DNA of 64,000 nucleotides from Candidatus Poribacteria bacterium (GTDB lineage Bacteria; Poribacteria; WGA-4E; WGA-3G): NCBI GenBank assembly GCA_958295945.1, contig OY282386.1, positions 3,528,204 to 3,592,203 of the forward strand, read 5' to 3'. Shown piece by piece: positions 37,750 to 46,759 of this stretch (position 1 is its first letter; each line of letters starts with the position of its first letter). The notes under the pieces were generated by a model. It saw only the letters and a program-made list of their open reading frames with translations, ran no database searches and was not told where the DNA came from. The position numbers and the translations under genes were made by a program.

Positions 37750-39569
37750 ATTACAGAACCACACTTATAATCATAGTATTATTGATCGTTATTGCATCAA
37801 CATATTTTCTGTTTTTTGACGAACAAGAAGAGACAAGTCGCATTAAACCAACCATCTCTGAAGTCTACGAACTGCCGCGTGAGGACATCTCTAGATTTCA
37901 GCTTTCTTATTCAGATACATCATATCAAACAATAGATGTATTAAAAGACGATGAAGGAATGTGGCGGATTACATCACCATTTGTTACAGATGCAGATCTT
38001 TCAAGAGTTAACACTGTATTGGATGATTTTGTAGACAAACGGATAAGACAGACCTTTGAAGTCTCTGAATATGACCAATATGGGTTGGAGAGTCCTACTA
38101 TAACTGTCCAACTGTGGAAGAAGAAAGACGGGAACCCACTTACTTTTTTAATCGGAAACAAGGGTGTTAACTACTCAGTATATATCAAAGAACAGACAGA
38201 ACAACACATATTTATTATTGAATCCAGTGCACTTGATGACTTAGCAATATCCACAACTGATATTCGTAGTCGTTCTGTCATTACATTCAATCCAGATTCA
38301 ATCACAGAAATTGTGTTTCAAAAACCTGAACCGTTTATGTGTGTGAAGAAAGGTGACTCTTGGATTATGACGAGTCCTATATCTGTAAATGCGGATTCAG
38401 ACGATATAAGATATATCCTTTCGGAATTACAAACCATGCAAGTTTCCTCATTTGAATTGGATGGTGATTCGGTAAAAACGTCTTTAGTAAAATATGGATT
38501 AGATACACCACGTATTCATATCACGCTGAAAGATACGGAAAAGAGTTACGGTCTTGCTGTAGGTTCGACTGTCCCACACTCAACAGGCATGCAGAATTCT
38601 GATGAAGAGACTGTTTATGTACAGTCCATCCATCAGGGTGGGATATATACTGTTACTGATGACATTGTCAAACTGCTCAACAAGACTTTTTTTGACCTAC
38701 GAGACAAGCGATTACTTGATTTCCAACGTGGTGATGTTATAAAATTTGAAATTCAACGCGGAAAAGAAAAGATTGAAGGATTAAGACTTCAAAAGGACAA
38801 GTGGGTAATACAAGGTAATAAAACAATTGCAGACCCACAAGCAGTCAGCGATTTGATATACGGTGTTGATTCACTTGAGGCTGCTGCCTATGTATCCAGC
38901 TCTTCAAAAAACCTTGGAATATATGGATTAAATAGTCCTTTATTCAATGTTAAGTTCACAACACGTGATAACGACAATCAAATTGAGTTACATATTGGCA
39001 ATTTTACAAAAAACGACACGGTATATGTGAAAACAAACAAATCTGACCAAATCGCACTTGTCAAACGCGAGTTATTTGACAAAATAAGCGAAGGTGTTGC
39101 ATGGCTAAGAGATAAGCAGATTTTCAAATTTACTATTGATGACCCGATACGGTGTGCTGTAAAATCTGTTGATGATTCAAATGAAACAGTACAATATACC
39201 TTTCAACGACTTGGAACAAACTGGAGATTAACCAAACCTATTCAAGAAAATGCTAATAATGGAGAAGTAAACGCGCTTTTGTATGAATTAATTGATTTAA
39301 ATGCAGAGGAATTTGTTGGTTTAACTTTTGATGGTAAAACAAATAAACTAACTGATGTTATAAGAAGTTTCCAATCTCCTAATATACAAATCACTATAGA
39401 ATTACGTAATAAGTCAGTTTTTACATTACAAATCGGTGAGACACATTCATCTGGGAATTACTATGCAAGAACTCCGGATCAACCCGATCATGTCTTTCTA
39501 ATAAAATCCGAATTGATACCAAAACTAAAACCGAAATTGGCATGGTTTCGCACTTCTGAAGAACAGTAA
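37746..39569 (+). CDS. DUF4340 membrane-anchored protein
   Basis: 607 residues with one N-terminal membrane helix (about 6-24) and a long extracytoplasmic region of repeated DUF4340 units. Each has a W-x-I/M-T-x-P strand (MWRITSPFVTDAD, SWIMTSPISVNAD, KWVIQGNKTIADP, NWRLTKPIQENAN) followed by YGLDSPxxxxTxxL. DUF4340 proteins habitually follow GldF/GldG genes. Coupled to the GldG-like gene by a 4-bp overlap. Function unknown; probably a periplasmic partner of the transporter. Confidence 0.85.
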   Translation: MNYRTTLIIIVLLIVIASTYFLFFDEQEETSRIKPTISEVYELPREDISRFQLSYSDTSYQTIDVLKDDEGMWRITSPFVTDADLSRVNTVLDDFVDKRIRQTFEVSEYDQYGLESPTITVQLWKKKDGNPLTFLIGNKGVNYSVYIKEQTEQHIFIIESSALDDLAISTTDIRSRSVITFNPDSITEIVFQKPEPFMCVKKGDSWIMTSPISVNADSDDIRYILSELQTMQVSSFELDGDSVKTSLVKYGLDTPRIHITLKDTEKSYGLAVGSTVPHSTGMQNSDEETVYVQSIHQGGIYTVTDDIVKLLNKTFFDLRDKRLLDFQRGDVIKFEIQRGKEKIEGLRLQKDKWVIQGNKTIADPQAVSDLIYGVDSLEAAAYVSSSSKNLGIYGLNSPLFNVKFTTRDNDNQIELHIGNFTKNDTVYVKTNKSDQIALVKRELFDKISEGVAWLRDKQIFKFTIDDPIRCAVKSVDDSNETVQYTFQRLGTNWRLTKPIQENANNGEVNALLYELIDLNAEEFVGLTFDGKTNKLTDVIRSFQSPNIQITIELRNKSVFTLQIGETHSSGNYYARTPDQPDHVFLIKSELIPKLKPKLAWFRTSEEQ

Positions 39570-39626
39570 ATTCAACTTCTAATGTGCAGACGAATTATAG
39601 TAAAAATCATAATTATTTACACATTA

Positions 39627-39652
39627 CGGTAGGTTCGGTTTCCTAACCGAAC
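39627..39652. repeat. GGTTCGGTTTCCTAACCGAACC palindrome
   Basis: A clean copy of the GGTTTCCTAACC palindrome family, also seen near 127-150 and, with AGCG in place of TTCG, inside family A MITEs. Confidence 0.6.
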
Positions 39653-39738
39653 CGGTGTTTGTTCAGTCTGATAGATGCGAAGTGTGCACGTTTTCTACAT
39701 TTCACTATAATCAGATTGTTGACTATATACATATAATC

Positions 39739-40956
39739 ATGACCACATCTATAATAATATTCACAACCTATTTTCTTTTTATCCTTGAGATGATATTGAT
39801 TAGTCAATCATTTTTTTATACTCGTCGTGAACGAAAGAAAGTAAGACCCACCTATACACCAAAAGTTGCGATAATCGCACCACATTACGGTTGGGATGAT
39901 GAAACTGAACAACATGCCAGAAGTCTGCTGCATCTGGAATATGAAGGGGATTACCACATCTATTTTGTAACACATGAATTGGATGAGACTGGTCACGATA
40001 TCTCTTTCCCTCACTTACAAAAACTTGTGAAAGATGTTCCGTATGCAAATGTCTCTTTGGCTCCTAATATCATTGATAACAACCTATCTCGTTCACAGAA
40101 GGTGCAAAATCTAATTACCATTATTGAAAGTCTACCAGAGGATGTAGAAGTAATCGCTTTTGTAGATGCAGATGTAGAGATTCAGAAGGATTGGCTCAGA
40201 CTTCTTGTCACCCCACTTCAAGATAATTCCATCGGGGCAACGGTAGGGGGTAGGTTTTATTTTCCACAAACATGGAACTTTGCATCACTTGTTGAAGCGA
40301 CGTGGGTCAACTTTCAATTGGCATTACAAGGAGACCATCGTTTGACAATGGTATGGGGCGGTTCAAACGCTTTTCGTCGTGATTTCCTTGAAAAAGGTCA
40401 GATACTTCAACGTTGGGAAAATGCCACGATTGAAGACCTGAACACAACACGTGCTGTCCGAGAAGTTAAATGTAAAATACATTACGTACCCGATTGTGTC
40501 GCGGTAACCCAAACTTCAAACCGCACGTGGAAACAGATTTTTGAATTTACGAATCGACAGATGATAATGACGTTCCATATGGGATTGTGGGCACAGTGGT
40601 TTGGGAGTCTGTTTCTTTTTCTCCCAAAGTCATTGTTGATTATTGGAGTCATCCCCTTTCTTTATTCACAGCAGGCATTCTTAACCGTAACTTTCATTCC
40701 ATTCTTAGAAGTTATCGGTTTTCATCTATGTTGTAGAAATCTACCGCAATGGTTGCTGGATACGCCGAGGGTTCGGGACACACTCCGTATCAGTAAATTT
40801 GCAGCTCCATTTTCTGTTTTTCTTGGTGGAATAAATGCATTCTATGCAATGTTTCAACGTAAGATAGTTTGGGGTGGCGTTCAATACGAGATTCTGTCTG
40901 CGACAAAATGTAGGGTCTTGGGACGGATAAAGGATAGAAAGAGAGATAAATCATGA
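39739..40956 (+). CDS. Membrane-bound family 2/21 glycosyltransferase
   Basis: 405 residues from ATG 39739; an in-frame start at 39655 would translate repeat-flanking DNA and is rejected. One N-terminal helix, a GT-A catalytic domain and three C-terminal helices. Motifs fit ceramide-glucosyltransferase-like GT21 enzymes: VAIIAPHYGWDDE, FVDADVEIQKDW (metal-binding DxD-type), MVWGGSNAFRRDFL, TIEDLNTTRAV (the base) and TSNRTWKQIFEFTNRQM in place of QxxRW. It likely adds sugar to a lipid at the inner membrane. Stands alone. Confidence 0.85.
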   Translation: MTTSIIIFTTYFLFILEMILISQSFFYTRRERKKVRPTYTPKVAIIAPHYGWDDETEQHARSLLHLEYEGDYHIYFVTHELDETGHDISFPHLQKLVKDVPYANVSLAPNIIDNNLSRSQKVQNLITIIESLPEDVEVIAFVDADVEIQKDWLRLLVTPLQDNSIGATVGGRFYFPQTWNFASLVEATWVNFQLALQGDHRLTMVWGGSNAFRRDFLEKGQILQRWENATIEDLNTTRAVREVKCKIHYVPDCVAVTQTSNRTWKQIFEFTNRQMIMTFHMGLWAQWFGSLFLFLPKSLLIIGVIPFLYSQQAFLTVTFIPFLEVIGFHLCCRNLPQWLLDTPRVRDTLRISKFAAPFSVFLGGINAFYAMFQRKIVWGGVQYEILSATKCRVLGRIKDRKRDKS

Positions 40957-40997
40957 AAAAGCAACTTTGTCGGGGTAGACAATCAAACTTCACTAAT

Positions 40998-41303
40998 GGG
41001 TGTGGAAACTTCTTGACATTAACCGCATACTTCATTGTCCGAGGGAACTCCGATTCCCAACAGTTCGCGATTCGGAGATCGCTCCTACAGTGTTATAGTT
41101 CGCGATTCGGAGATCGCTCCTACAGTGTTATAGTTCGCGATTCGGAGATCGCTCCTACAGTGTTATAGTTCGCGATTCGGAGATCGCTCCTACAGTGTTA
41201 TAGTTCGCGATTCGGAGATCGCTCCTACAGTGTTATAGTTCGCGATTCGGAGATCGCTCCTACAGTGTTATTGAGCATATTTTGCCAAAAACTTTACACA
41301 CCC
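40998..41303. repeat. MITE family D copy containing a tandem array
   Basis: Left end GGGTGTGGAAACTTCTTGAC and right end TTGCCAAAAACTTTACACACC, inverted with respect to each other. Between them lies the 35-bp tandem array (41064-41272). Family D is also complete at 46953-47163 and has single ends near 199, 13813, 30786 and 56320. No clear target duplication is visible at this copy. Confidence 0.65.
41064..41272. repeat. Six-fold 35-bp tandem repeat
   Basis: Six essentially identical 35-bp units, each TTCGCGATTCGGAGATCGCT plus CCTACAGTGTTATAG, starting at 41064, 41099, 41134, 41169, 41204 and 41239. Each unit is one arm of the GTAGGAGCGATCTCCGAATC palindrome. There are no spacers, so this is not CRISPR. 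Confidence 0.95.
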
Positions 41304-41374
41304 TACTATAAAACTCACTTGCATTTTTTGCCAAAATATGTGATAGTATACACAAGAAATACAAGGAGAAAGTA

Positions 41375-41788
41375 ATGGATGGTAAAAAAATAACAAAGTC
41401 AGACAAAGAATGGAAAGAACAACTGTCACCAGAAGAATATAAAATCACTCGGAAGAAAGGCACTGAACGCGCCTTCACAGGTAGATACCACGATTGTAAA
41501 GACGAAGGCATATATCACTGTATCTGTTGTGGGAGTCCTTTATTTACATCTGAAACAAAATTTGAATCTGGAACAGGATGGCCAAGTTTTTGGCAACCGG
41601 TTTCTCCTGAATGTGTTGAGACAAAAACGGATTTCAGTATATTTTTTATGCCACGCACTGAAGTTGTGTGTAGTCGTTGTGATGCCCATCTTGGACACGT
41701 GTTCAATGACGGTCCAGAACCTACAGGTAAACGATACTGTCTCAACTCTGCTGCACTCACACTTGTGAAATCAGAGGACGAATCTTAG
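41375..41788 (+). CDS. msrB: Peptide-methionine (R)-S-oxide reductase
   Basis: 137 residues. Reduces the R form of methionine sulfoxide in proteins. Catalytic Cys122 in RYCLNSAAL; zinc ligands Cys49-x-x-Cys52 and Cys99-x-x-Cys102; [11 protein letters not shown] and [10 protein letters not shown] are the usual signatures. The resolving cysteine position seen in some MsrB (about residue 68) is not occupied, so recycling may use another thiol. No signal peptide, cytoplasmic. Ribosome site AAGGAGA. No msrA alongside. Confidence 0.97.
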   Translation: MDGKKITKSDKEWKEQLSPEEYKITRKKGTERAFTGRYHDCKDEGIYHCICCGSPLFTSETKFESGTGWPSFWQPVSPECVETKTDFSIFFMPRTEVVCSRCDAHLGHVFNDGPEPTGKRYCLNSAALTLVKSEDES

Positions 41789-41878
41789 AATAGAACATTT
41801 AACTTATATCAACATGAACTCATACCTTCAAAAGCACATTGATTGGTGTATTTCCTTGAAGAAAGAAATGGAGTAATT

Positions 41879-43099
41879 ATGGCAATAAGAAGTCGAATCT
41901 CATCGCGGTTCCTTGTCAATCAACTTGCAACCGCAGTAACACAAGATTGGAAAACAGCACGTAAACTGATGCGGTACCAAATGGCAAAAGAGACATTTAA
42001 CATGCGTCATCCCTTTGGTGCAAAGCACGGAAAAGGTGATGAGATCCAGTTAGTAAGTCTACGTATTACAGATATGTGTAATCTCCGTTGTCATTCTTGC
42101 GGACAATGGGGTGATAACGGATATCTTCTCGACAAATCACTCAAAGAGCTAAAGCAACGAGAAGTGCCTGTAGAAATATATAAAGACCTCGTTGACCAAA
42201 TTGTTGACGCTGGATGGTCTCCTGTATGGTACATCTGGGGTGGTGAACCGATGCTATATCCCGGTATTATTGAGTTAATGCATTATATCAAAGAGAAAGA
42301 CATGCCGATCTCACTGGTTAGTAATGCAACAAACATTGCAAGACGTGCTGATGACATAATGGAAACATGTAAAATAGTATATCTCAGTGTTGACGGTCCA
42401 GACGAAGAAATCCATAACACACAACGTCCAGGTGTTTCAGAGAATTATGACAATTTCAAAGATGTCAAAGCTGCATTAGAGACACTGAATGCAGAAAAAG
42501 AACGTAAGAACACAACGTTCCCATATATAATTCCACTCAGTTGTATCACTATGTATAACATTGATTATGTGGTTGATCTGTACAAGTTCACAAGCCAATA
42601 TGCCGATGCTCAGATATTCTACCTAACTTGGTGGATAGATTCTGAATCCGCACAAGAACATACAGAAGACTTTGAACAGCGTTTTGGATTTAAACCACAA
42701 ACACATTACGGATGGATCGGCACATGGCACGACTTTGATCATGGTGATATACTTGATAGGTTTGAAGAGATGGAAAACTTATCACATGAACAGAAGCGAT
42801 GTCCACCTATCATGATGCCAAGGTTAAACTCAAAGGGTGAAATCCAAACATATTACACAGACCATAGCGAAACCTTTGGATATAATCAATGTGTTAGCAT
42901 ATTTATGACGCTTGAGATTGATAGCAACGGTGATGTTAGTCTGTGTCGGGACTATCATGACTATATTATCGGCAACATCAAAGAGGATAAGGTTGTTGAT
43001 ATGTGGAATAATCAGAAGGCAATGAAATTCCGTCAATCTGTTAGCACTGATGGACCGATGCCTGTGTGTCGCCGCTGTTGTGGTTTAATGGGATATTAG
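41879..43099 (+). CDS. Radical SAM / SPASM-domain protein
   Basis: 406 residues from ATG 41879, which has GGAG upstream; an in-frame start at 41843 lacks one. Cluster cysteines 67, 71 and 74 (CNLRCHSC) bind the radical-SAM [4Fe-4S] cluster; WGGEPML is the GGE motif. The C-terminal third has SPASM-type cysteines (CVSIFMTLEI, VSLCRDYHDYIIGNI, PVCRRCCG) for extra clusters. Such enzymes modify peptides or small molecules. No short precursor peptide gene was seen next to it. A TIM-barrel isomerase gene follows after 45 bp. Substrate unknown. Confidence 0.85.
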   Translation: MAIRSRISSRFLVNQLATAVTQDWKTARKLMRYQMAKETFNMRHPFGAKHGKGDEIQLVSLRITDMCNLRCHSCGQWGDNGYLLDKSLKELKQREVPVEIYKDLVDQIVDAGWSPVWYIWGGEPMLYPGIIELMHYIKEKDMPISLVSNATNIARRADDIMETCKIVYLSVDGPDEEIHNTQRPGVSENYDNFKDVKAALETLNAEKERKNTTFPYIIPLSCITMYNIDYVVDLYKFTSQYADAQIFYLTWWIDSESAQEHTEDFEQRFGFKPQTHYGWIGTWHDFDHGDILDRFEEMENLSHEQKRCPPIMMPRLNSKGEIQTYYTDHSETFGYNQCVSIFMTLEIDSNGDVSLCRDYHDYIIGNIKEDKVVDMWNNQKAMKFRQSVSTDGPMPVCRRCCGLMGY

Positions 43100-43144
43100 A
43101 AGAATTTACAGACAGAACAACATATCAAAAGAGAAGGAAATAAT

Positions 43145-44008
43145 ATGAAAATTGGACTACGTATTCCTGGTACTGCCCGTCAAATGCCATTCTCGGACTT
43201 TTGTAAATGGTGTGCTGATAACGGATTTGAAGCAATTGATATTGGAGAAGCCACACCTGAAGTTGTGAAAACAGCAAGAGATGCGGGGTTGGAAATCGGA
43301 AGTGCTGATTTACCGGGAACTCGTGAACTCCTTAGTGCAAAAAAATCTACACAGAAATCCGGTGCTGATAAAGCAAAAGCATCCATTCAAGCTGCTGCAG
43401 AAAACGGTGTTCACATCATGTTCTGTGTTTTCGTTCCAGAAGACGCAGGTCTCGGTCGCGGAAAGAATTTTGACATCTGGAAAGAAACCGTTCCACCTAT
43501 TGCCGAATTTGCCGAATCCCATGATGTAACTATAGTCATAGAGGGATGGCCTGGTGGTGCTCCTACATATCCGGCACTCGGATGTACGCCTGAGATGTGG
43601 CGTGCCATGTTTGCTGAATGTCCTTCATCCGGTTTAAGTCTCAATTATGACCCATCACACCTTGTCAGAATAGGGATTGACCACATCCGTGCACTCAGCG
43701 AATTTGCTTCTCATGTTAAACATGTCCACGGAAAAGATACGGTATTTGACGAGGAAGCACTATACTTGCACGGCAATTTGGGACCGAGTTTCAGTTCACC
43801 TCGCGGTTACGGTGAGGATTGGTGGCGATACACCATTCCCGGTGATGGCGTTGTGGATTGGCTGAAAGTCGTGCAGATTCTTGAAGACGCAGATTTTGAT
43901 GGCATCGTCAGCGTTGAGTTGGAAGACTATCGTTATTCAGGATCATGGGAAGCAGAATCGGATGGACTGCTCCGTTCCTATGAATGTCTCTCCTGCTTTG
44001 TGCGGTAA
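43145..44008 (+). CDS. Sugar phosphate isomerase/epimerase family (TIM barrel)
   Basis: 287 residues of the xylose-isomerase-like TIM barrel class. Predicted metal ligands sit in VIEGWPGG, LNYDPSHLV, KHVHGKD and SVELEDYR, the usual Glu-Asp-His-Glu order at strand ends. Members isomerise or epimerise sugars and inositols. Ribosome site GAAGGAA. It lies 45 bp after the radical SAM gene and could share its transcript. Substrate not assignable. Confidence 0.85.
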   Translation: MKIGLRIPGTARQMPFSDFCKWCADNGFEAIDIGEATPEVVKTARDAGLEIGSADLPGTRELLSAKKSTQKSGADKAKASIQAAAENGVHIMFCVFVPEDAGLGRGKNFDIWKETVPPIAEFAESHDVTIVIEGWPGGAPTYPALGCTPEMWRAMFAECPSSGLSLNYDPSHLVRIGIDHIRALSEFASHVKHVHGKDTVFDEEALYLHGNLGPSFSSPRGYGEDWWRYTIPGDGVVDWLKVVQILEDADFDGIVSVELEDYRYSGSWEAESDGLLRSYECLSCFVR

Positions 44009-44108
44009 CAGGCTCACAATATACTCCGATAAACGTAGCGCGAGGACTCTGTGCCTCACAAAATCATTAACTATATACCTTTTGAAAACAGAATTATATT
44101 GGTGATAA

Positions 44109-45068
44109 ATGCCTATTTTTAAATTAGAAGGTGACGATATATCTACTGCAGAACTTATCCCTGCTAAGGAAACAAACTTAGAACTTGAAAGTCATTTGGA
44201 GGACTGGCTTGAAAATAGTCCGCGACAGACTCTTGCTCAAGAGGATTTTCTGTGGATTGGTCGGCAAACGAGTGCTAAAGATGAGGAAGGAACCCTGTTC
44301 CCTGATTTACTTGGAGTGGATGCAGAAGGAAATCTGGTGATTGTTGAGTTAAAGCGGGACCAAGCTCCGCGTGATGTAATAGCACAATTGCTTGAATACG
44401 CAGCATGGGCAAGCGAACTTTCTGATGATCAAATCCAAGAAATTGCAGATGATTATTTTGAAACAGGTGATGAATCCAATAGGAAACAATTCCATCAAGT
44501 CTTTAAGGATGTGTTTGAATTAACCGACACTGACGAAATACCGCATTTAAATCATAACCTACGGCTATACATTGTTGCTTCAGACATTCCCTCAAGAGTT
44601 GCTCGTGTTTGCCGATTCCTCCGAACTTCACAAGGAATGGACATAAATTGTATCAATGTCTCCATTTTTGAAACAGAAAAAGGAGAACGACTTGTAAGTA
44701 TGGAAGCAAAAGTTGGAGATGAGCAGCTCGCTGCACCTAATAAATCTAGGAACAAGTCTTCCTCTCCTCCGCAACCTCCGAGCGATGAACCAGAAGAACA
44801 GATTGTATGGAAAGCTGTTCAGGAATTTACAAAAGGTGATCTAAACGCTATATTCTCTCTCAAAGAAATTGAACAAGTTGTTTCGGGAAAGCATCCTGAT
44901 TTCAAGGTGTACAAAGTAAGAAGATGGATAAGGGGATGCTGTGTTAAGTTCCCGACACGGTATAACTATCCCAGAGGGGAGGATAGATATTGGTGGATAG
45001 GAAGGAATAAATACCGCCTGTACGATCCTGAAAAAGATAAAATGGAAAGTGATGGAGAGACTAAATAA
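44109..45068 (+). CDS. DUF91/NucS-like nuclease with C-terminal DUF7669-like domain
   Basis: 319 residues. The N-terminal domain (1-200) has a PD-(D/E)xK nuclease core with Asp66 (FPDLLGVD) and Glu80-x-Lys82 (IVELKRD), followed by VIAQLLEYAAWASEL. This matches DUF91/NucS-type proteins. After a proline/serine linker (about 220-240) comes a small domain ending RYWWIGRNKYRLYDPEKDK, repeated as a separate protein in the next gene. First gene of a four-gene unit with 1-bp, 18-bp and negative spacings. A nuclease followed by a methyltransferase suggests restriction, but the targeting logic is unknown. Confidence 0.75.
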   Translation: MPIFKLEGDDISTAELIPAKETNLELESHLEDWLENSPRQTLAQEDFLWIGRQTSAKDEEGTLFPDLLGVDAEGNLVIVELKRDQAPRDVIAQLLEYAAWASELSDDQIQEIADDYFETGDESNRKQFHQVFKDVFELTDTDEIPHLNHNLRLYIVASDIPSRVARVCRFLRTSQGMDINCINVSIFETEKGERLVSMEAKVGDEQLAAPNKSRNKSSSPPQPPSDEPEEQIVWKAVQEFTKGDLNAIFSLKEIEQVVSGKHPDFKVYKVRRWIRGCCVKFPTRYNYPRGEDRYWWIGRNKYRLYDPEKDKMESDGETK

Positions 45069-45069
45069 T

Positions 45070-45393
45070 ATGAAAATAGAACTTTCAGATCGGTGGTCAG
45101 GACCCAAGACAGTCAAACAAGTAGTATGGGAAGCGGTTCTGGAATTAACAGATGGAGATACAAATATCGAATTTGCGATCAAAGATGTTAAGCCAGTCAT
45201 CTCAAAGAAGTATCCTAACTACAAATTGAGTAACGTGGGTTGTGAAATTACTTCAGACTGTGTCAATCATACATCACGACATCATTATCATGGTGGAAGC
45301 GATAGATATTGGTGGATATCAACGGGAAAATACCGCCTATATGATCCCGAAAAGGACAAGATTGAGGATTCAACAGATTCGATTCAGGATTAG
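45070..45393 (+). CDS. Stand-alone DUF7669-like protein
   Basis: 107 residues from ATG 45070, one base after the previous stop, with GGAGA upstream. It is a paralogue of the C-terminal domain of the preceding nuclease: VWEAVLELTDGD, VKPVISKKYPNYK, CVNHTSRHHY and RYWWISTGKYRLYDPEKDK align throughout. The shape (short helices then aromatic strands) suggests a DNA- or partner-binding winged-helix-like module. It may act as a specificity or inhibitory subunit by occupying the same site as the nuclease's own domain; that is inference. The domain name is from memory. Confidence 0.7.
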   Translation: MKIELSDRWSGPKTVKQVVWEAVLELTDGDTNIEFAIKDVKPVISKKYPNYKLSNVGCEITSDCVNHTSRHHYHGGSDRYWWISTGKYRLYDPEKDKIEDSTDSIQD

Positions 45394-45411
45394 GACACGG
45401 AGGTATACCCC

Positions 45412-45645
45412 ATGAATAAACCAAAAATGAAATATTTTGACCAAGAAGATATATTACATCTCGTTATTTCTGAAGAACGACAGGGAGATAGTCTGGAATT
45501 GAGTCCTAATATCACGGCTGAATTGAATGATAACGGCGAACTCATCGGTATTGAGATTCTGAATGCCAGTACTTTAATTCAGGAAGCCGTTTTAGGTAAG
45601 GCAACTGCTAAAGAACTTACTTTTTCCAATGTCAAGATTGCATAA
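45412..45645 (+). CDS. DUF2283-like small protein
   Basis: 77 residues. Matches the DUF2283 pattern: KYFDQEDILHLVIS, an acidic turn, then ELNDNGELIGIEILNAS. Members are 60-80 residues, often beside toxin-antitoxin-like or mobile genes, function unknown. Strong ribosome site GGAGG. Its end overlaps the methyltransferase start by 17 bp, so the two are translationally linked. Confidence 0.75.
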   Translation: MNKPKMKYFDQEDILHLVISEERQGDSLELSPNITAELNDNGELIGIEILNASTLIQEAVLGKATAKELTFSNVKIA

Positions 45646-46759
45646 TTTGAAATACAATCCCGAAACACCATCCACAGAAGGCATAAAATATGCCGGATCT
45701 AAACTAAAACTCATCCCACAAATCCTGCAACTTGCAAAGAAAGTTGATGCAAAGACGATTTTAGACGGTTTTTCAGGTACAACCCGCGTCTCACAAGCAT
45801 TCGCAAAACTCGGTTATTCTGTCCACTGCAACGACATCGCGCACTGGTCAGAAGTGTTGGGAACTTGCTACCTTCTCAACGAAAAGCCACGAACTGACTA
45901 TCAACCCCTGATTGATCATCTAAACGCTGTTTCCCCGATAGATGGATGGTTCACAGAACATTACGGTGGACATTCAAACGATGGATCTGCAATCCAAGTA
46001 GATGGACTTAAGAAACCTTGGCAGTTACATAACACACAGAAATTAGATGCGATTCGTGACGAAATTGAGAATCTAAACCTTGATGTCGTTGATAAAGCCG
46101 TTGCACTTACAAGTCTAATGTTAGGAATGGATCGTGTGGACAGTACACTCGGACACTATTCTGCATACCTCAAAGACTGGTCACCACGTTCCTATAAAAA
46201 CCTTGTGCTTGAAGTGCCAAAACTCTTTACTTCCGAAGGAAAGCATCAAGTGCATAGATCTGACATCTTTAATCTTGTACCACAGCTTGATGTTGACCTC
46301 GCATACTTTGATCCCCCTTACGGTTCAAACAACGAAAAGATGCCGCCATCTCGTGTGAGATATGCGGCATATTACCATCTATGGAAAAGCATCATTCTGT
46401 ATGACAAACCGAACCTGTTCGGCAAAGCAAAGCGACGCGAGGATACATCAGATCAACTTGCCGCTTCCGTATTTGAGGAATTCCGACGTAATGACAATGG
46501 ACGTTTCATTGCTGTCGAAGCACTTGAAAGATTGATCAAGATGACGCAAGCGCGTTGGATCATCCTGTCATACAGTTCAGGAGGACGTGCAACTGCTGAA
46601 GAACTCAACGAGGTAATGCAAACAAACGGAAAATTGCTTGCTGTTGTTGAGGTCAACTATAAACGAAATGTTATGGCAAGTATGAAATGGACAAACGAAT
46701 GGTTGAGTGCAACTCAAAATCCAAACAGAGAGTTTCTTTTCCTACTTGAGAAGAATTAG
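45629..46759 (+). CDS. D12-class DNA adenine-N6 methyltransferase
   Basis: 376 residues. The D12/Dam-type order is visible: N-terminal KYAGSKLKLIPQI (SAM contact), FSGTTRVSQAFAKLGY, and the catalytic DPPY at 228-231 followed by G. It methylates adenine N6 in DNA. It is the last gene of the nuclease cassette and would protect the host if the cassette restricts. Its 3-prime end (from 46491) is duplicated at 48302-48570. The stop overlaps the end of the opposing kinase fragment by 3 bp. Confidence 0.85.
   Translation: MSRLHNLKYNPETPSTEGIKYAGSKLKLIPQILQLAKKVDAKTILDGFSGTTRVSQAFAKLGYSVHCNDIAHWSEVLGTCYLLNEKPRTDYQPLIDHLNAVSPIDGWFTEHYGGHSNDGSAIQVDGLKKPWQLHNTQKLDAIRDEIENLNLDVVDKAVALTSLMLGMDRVDSTLGHYSAYLKDWSPRSYKNLVLEVPKLFTSEGKHQVHRSDIFNLVPQLDVDLAYFDPPYGSNNEKMPPSRVRYAAYYHLWKSIILYDKPNLFGKAKRREDTSDQLAASVFEEFRRNDNGRFIAVEALERLIKMTQARWIILSYSSGGRATAEELNEVMQTNGKLLAVVEVNYKRNVMASMKWTNEWLSATQNPNREFLFLLEKN

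Noticed and set aside
39655-39738. N-terminal extension of the glycosyltransferase
   Set aside because: It begins at the edge of a GGTTTCCTAACC repeat, has no ribosome site and would precede the first membrane helix with cysteine-rich sequence unlike the family.
41064-41272. Possible CRISPR array
   Set aside because: The period is 35 bp with no variable spacers; the units are directly adjacent and derive from an interspersed palindrome. No cas genes nearby.
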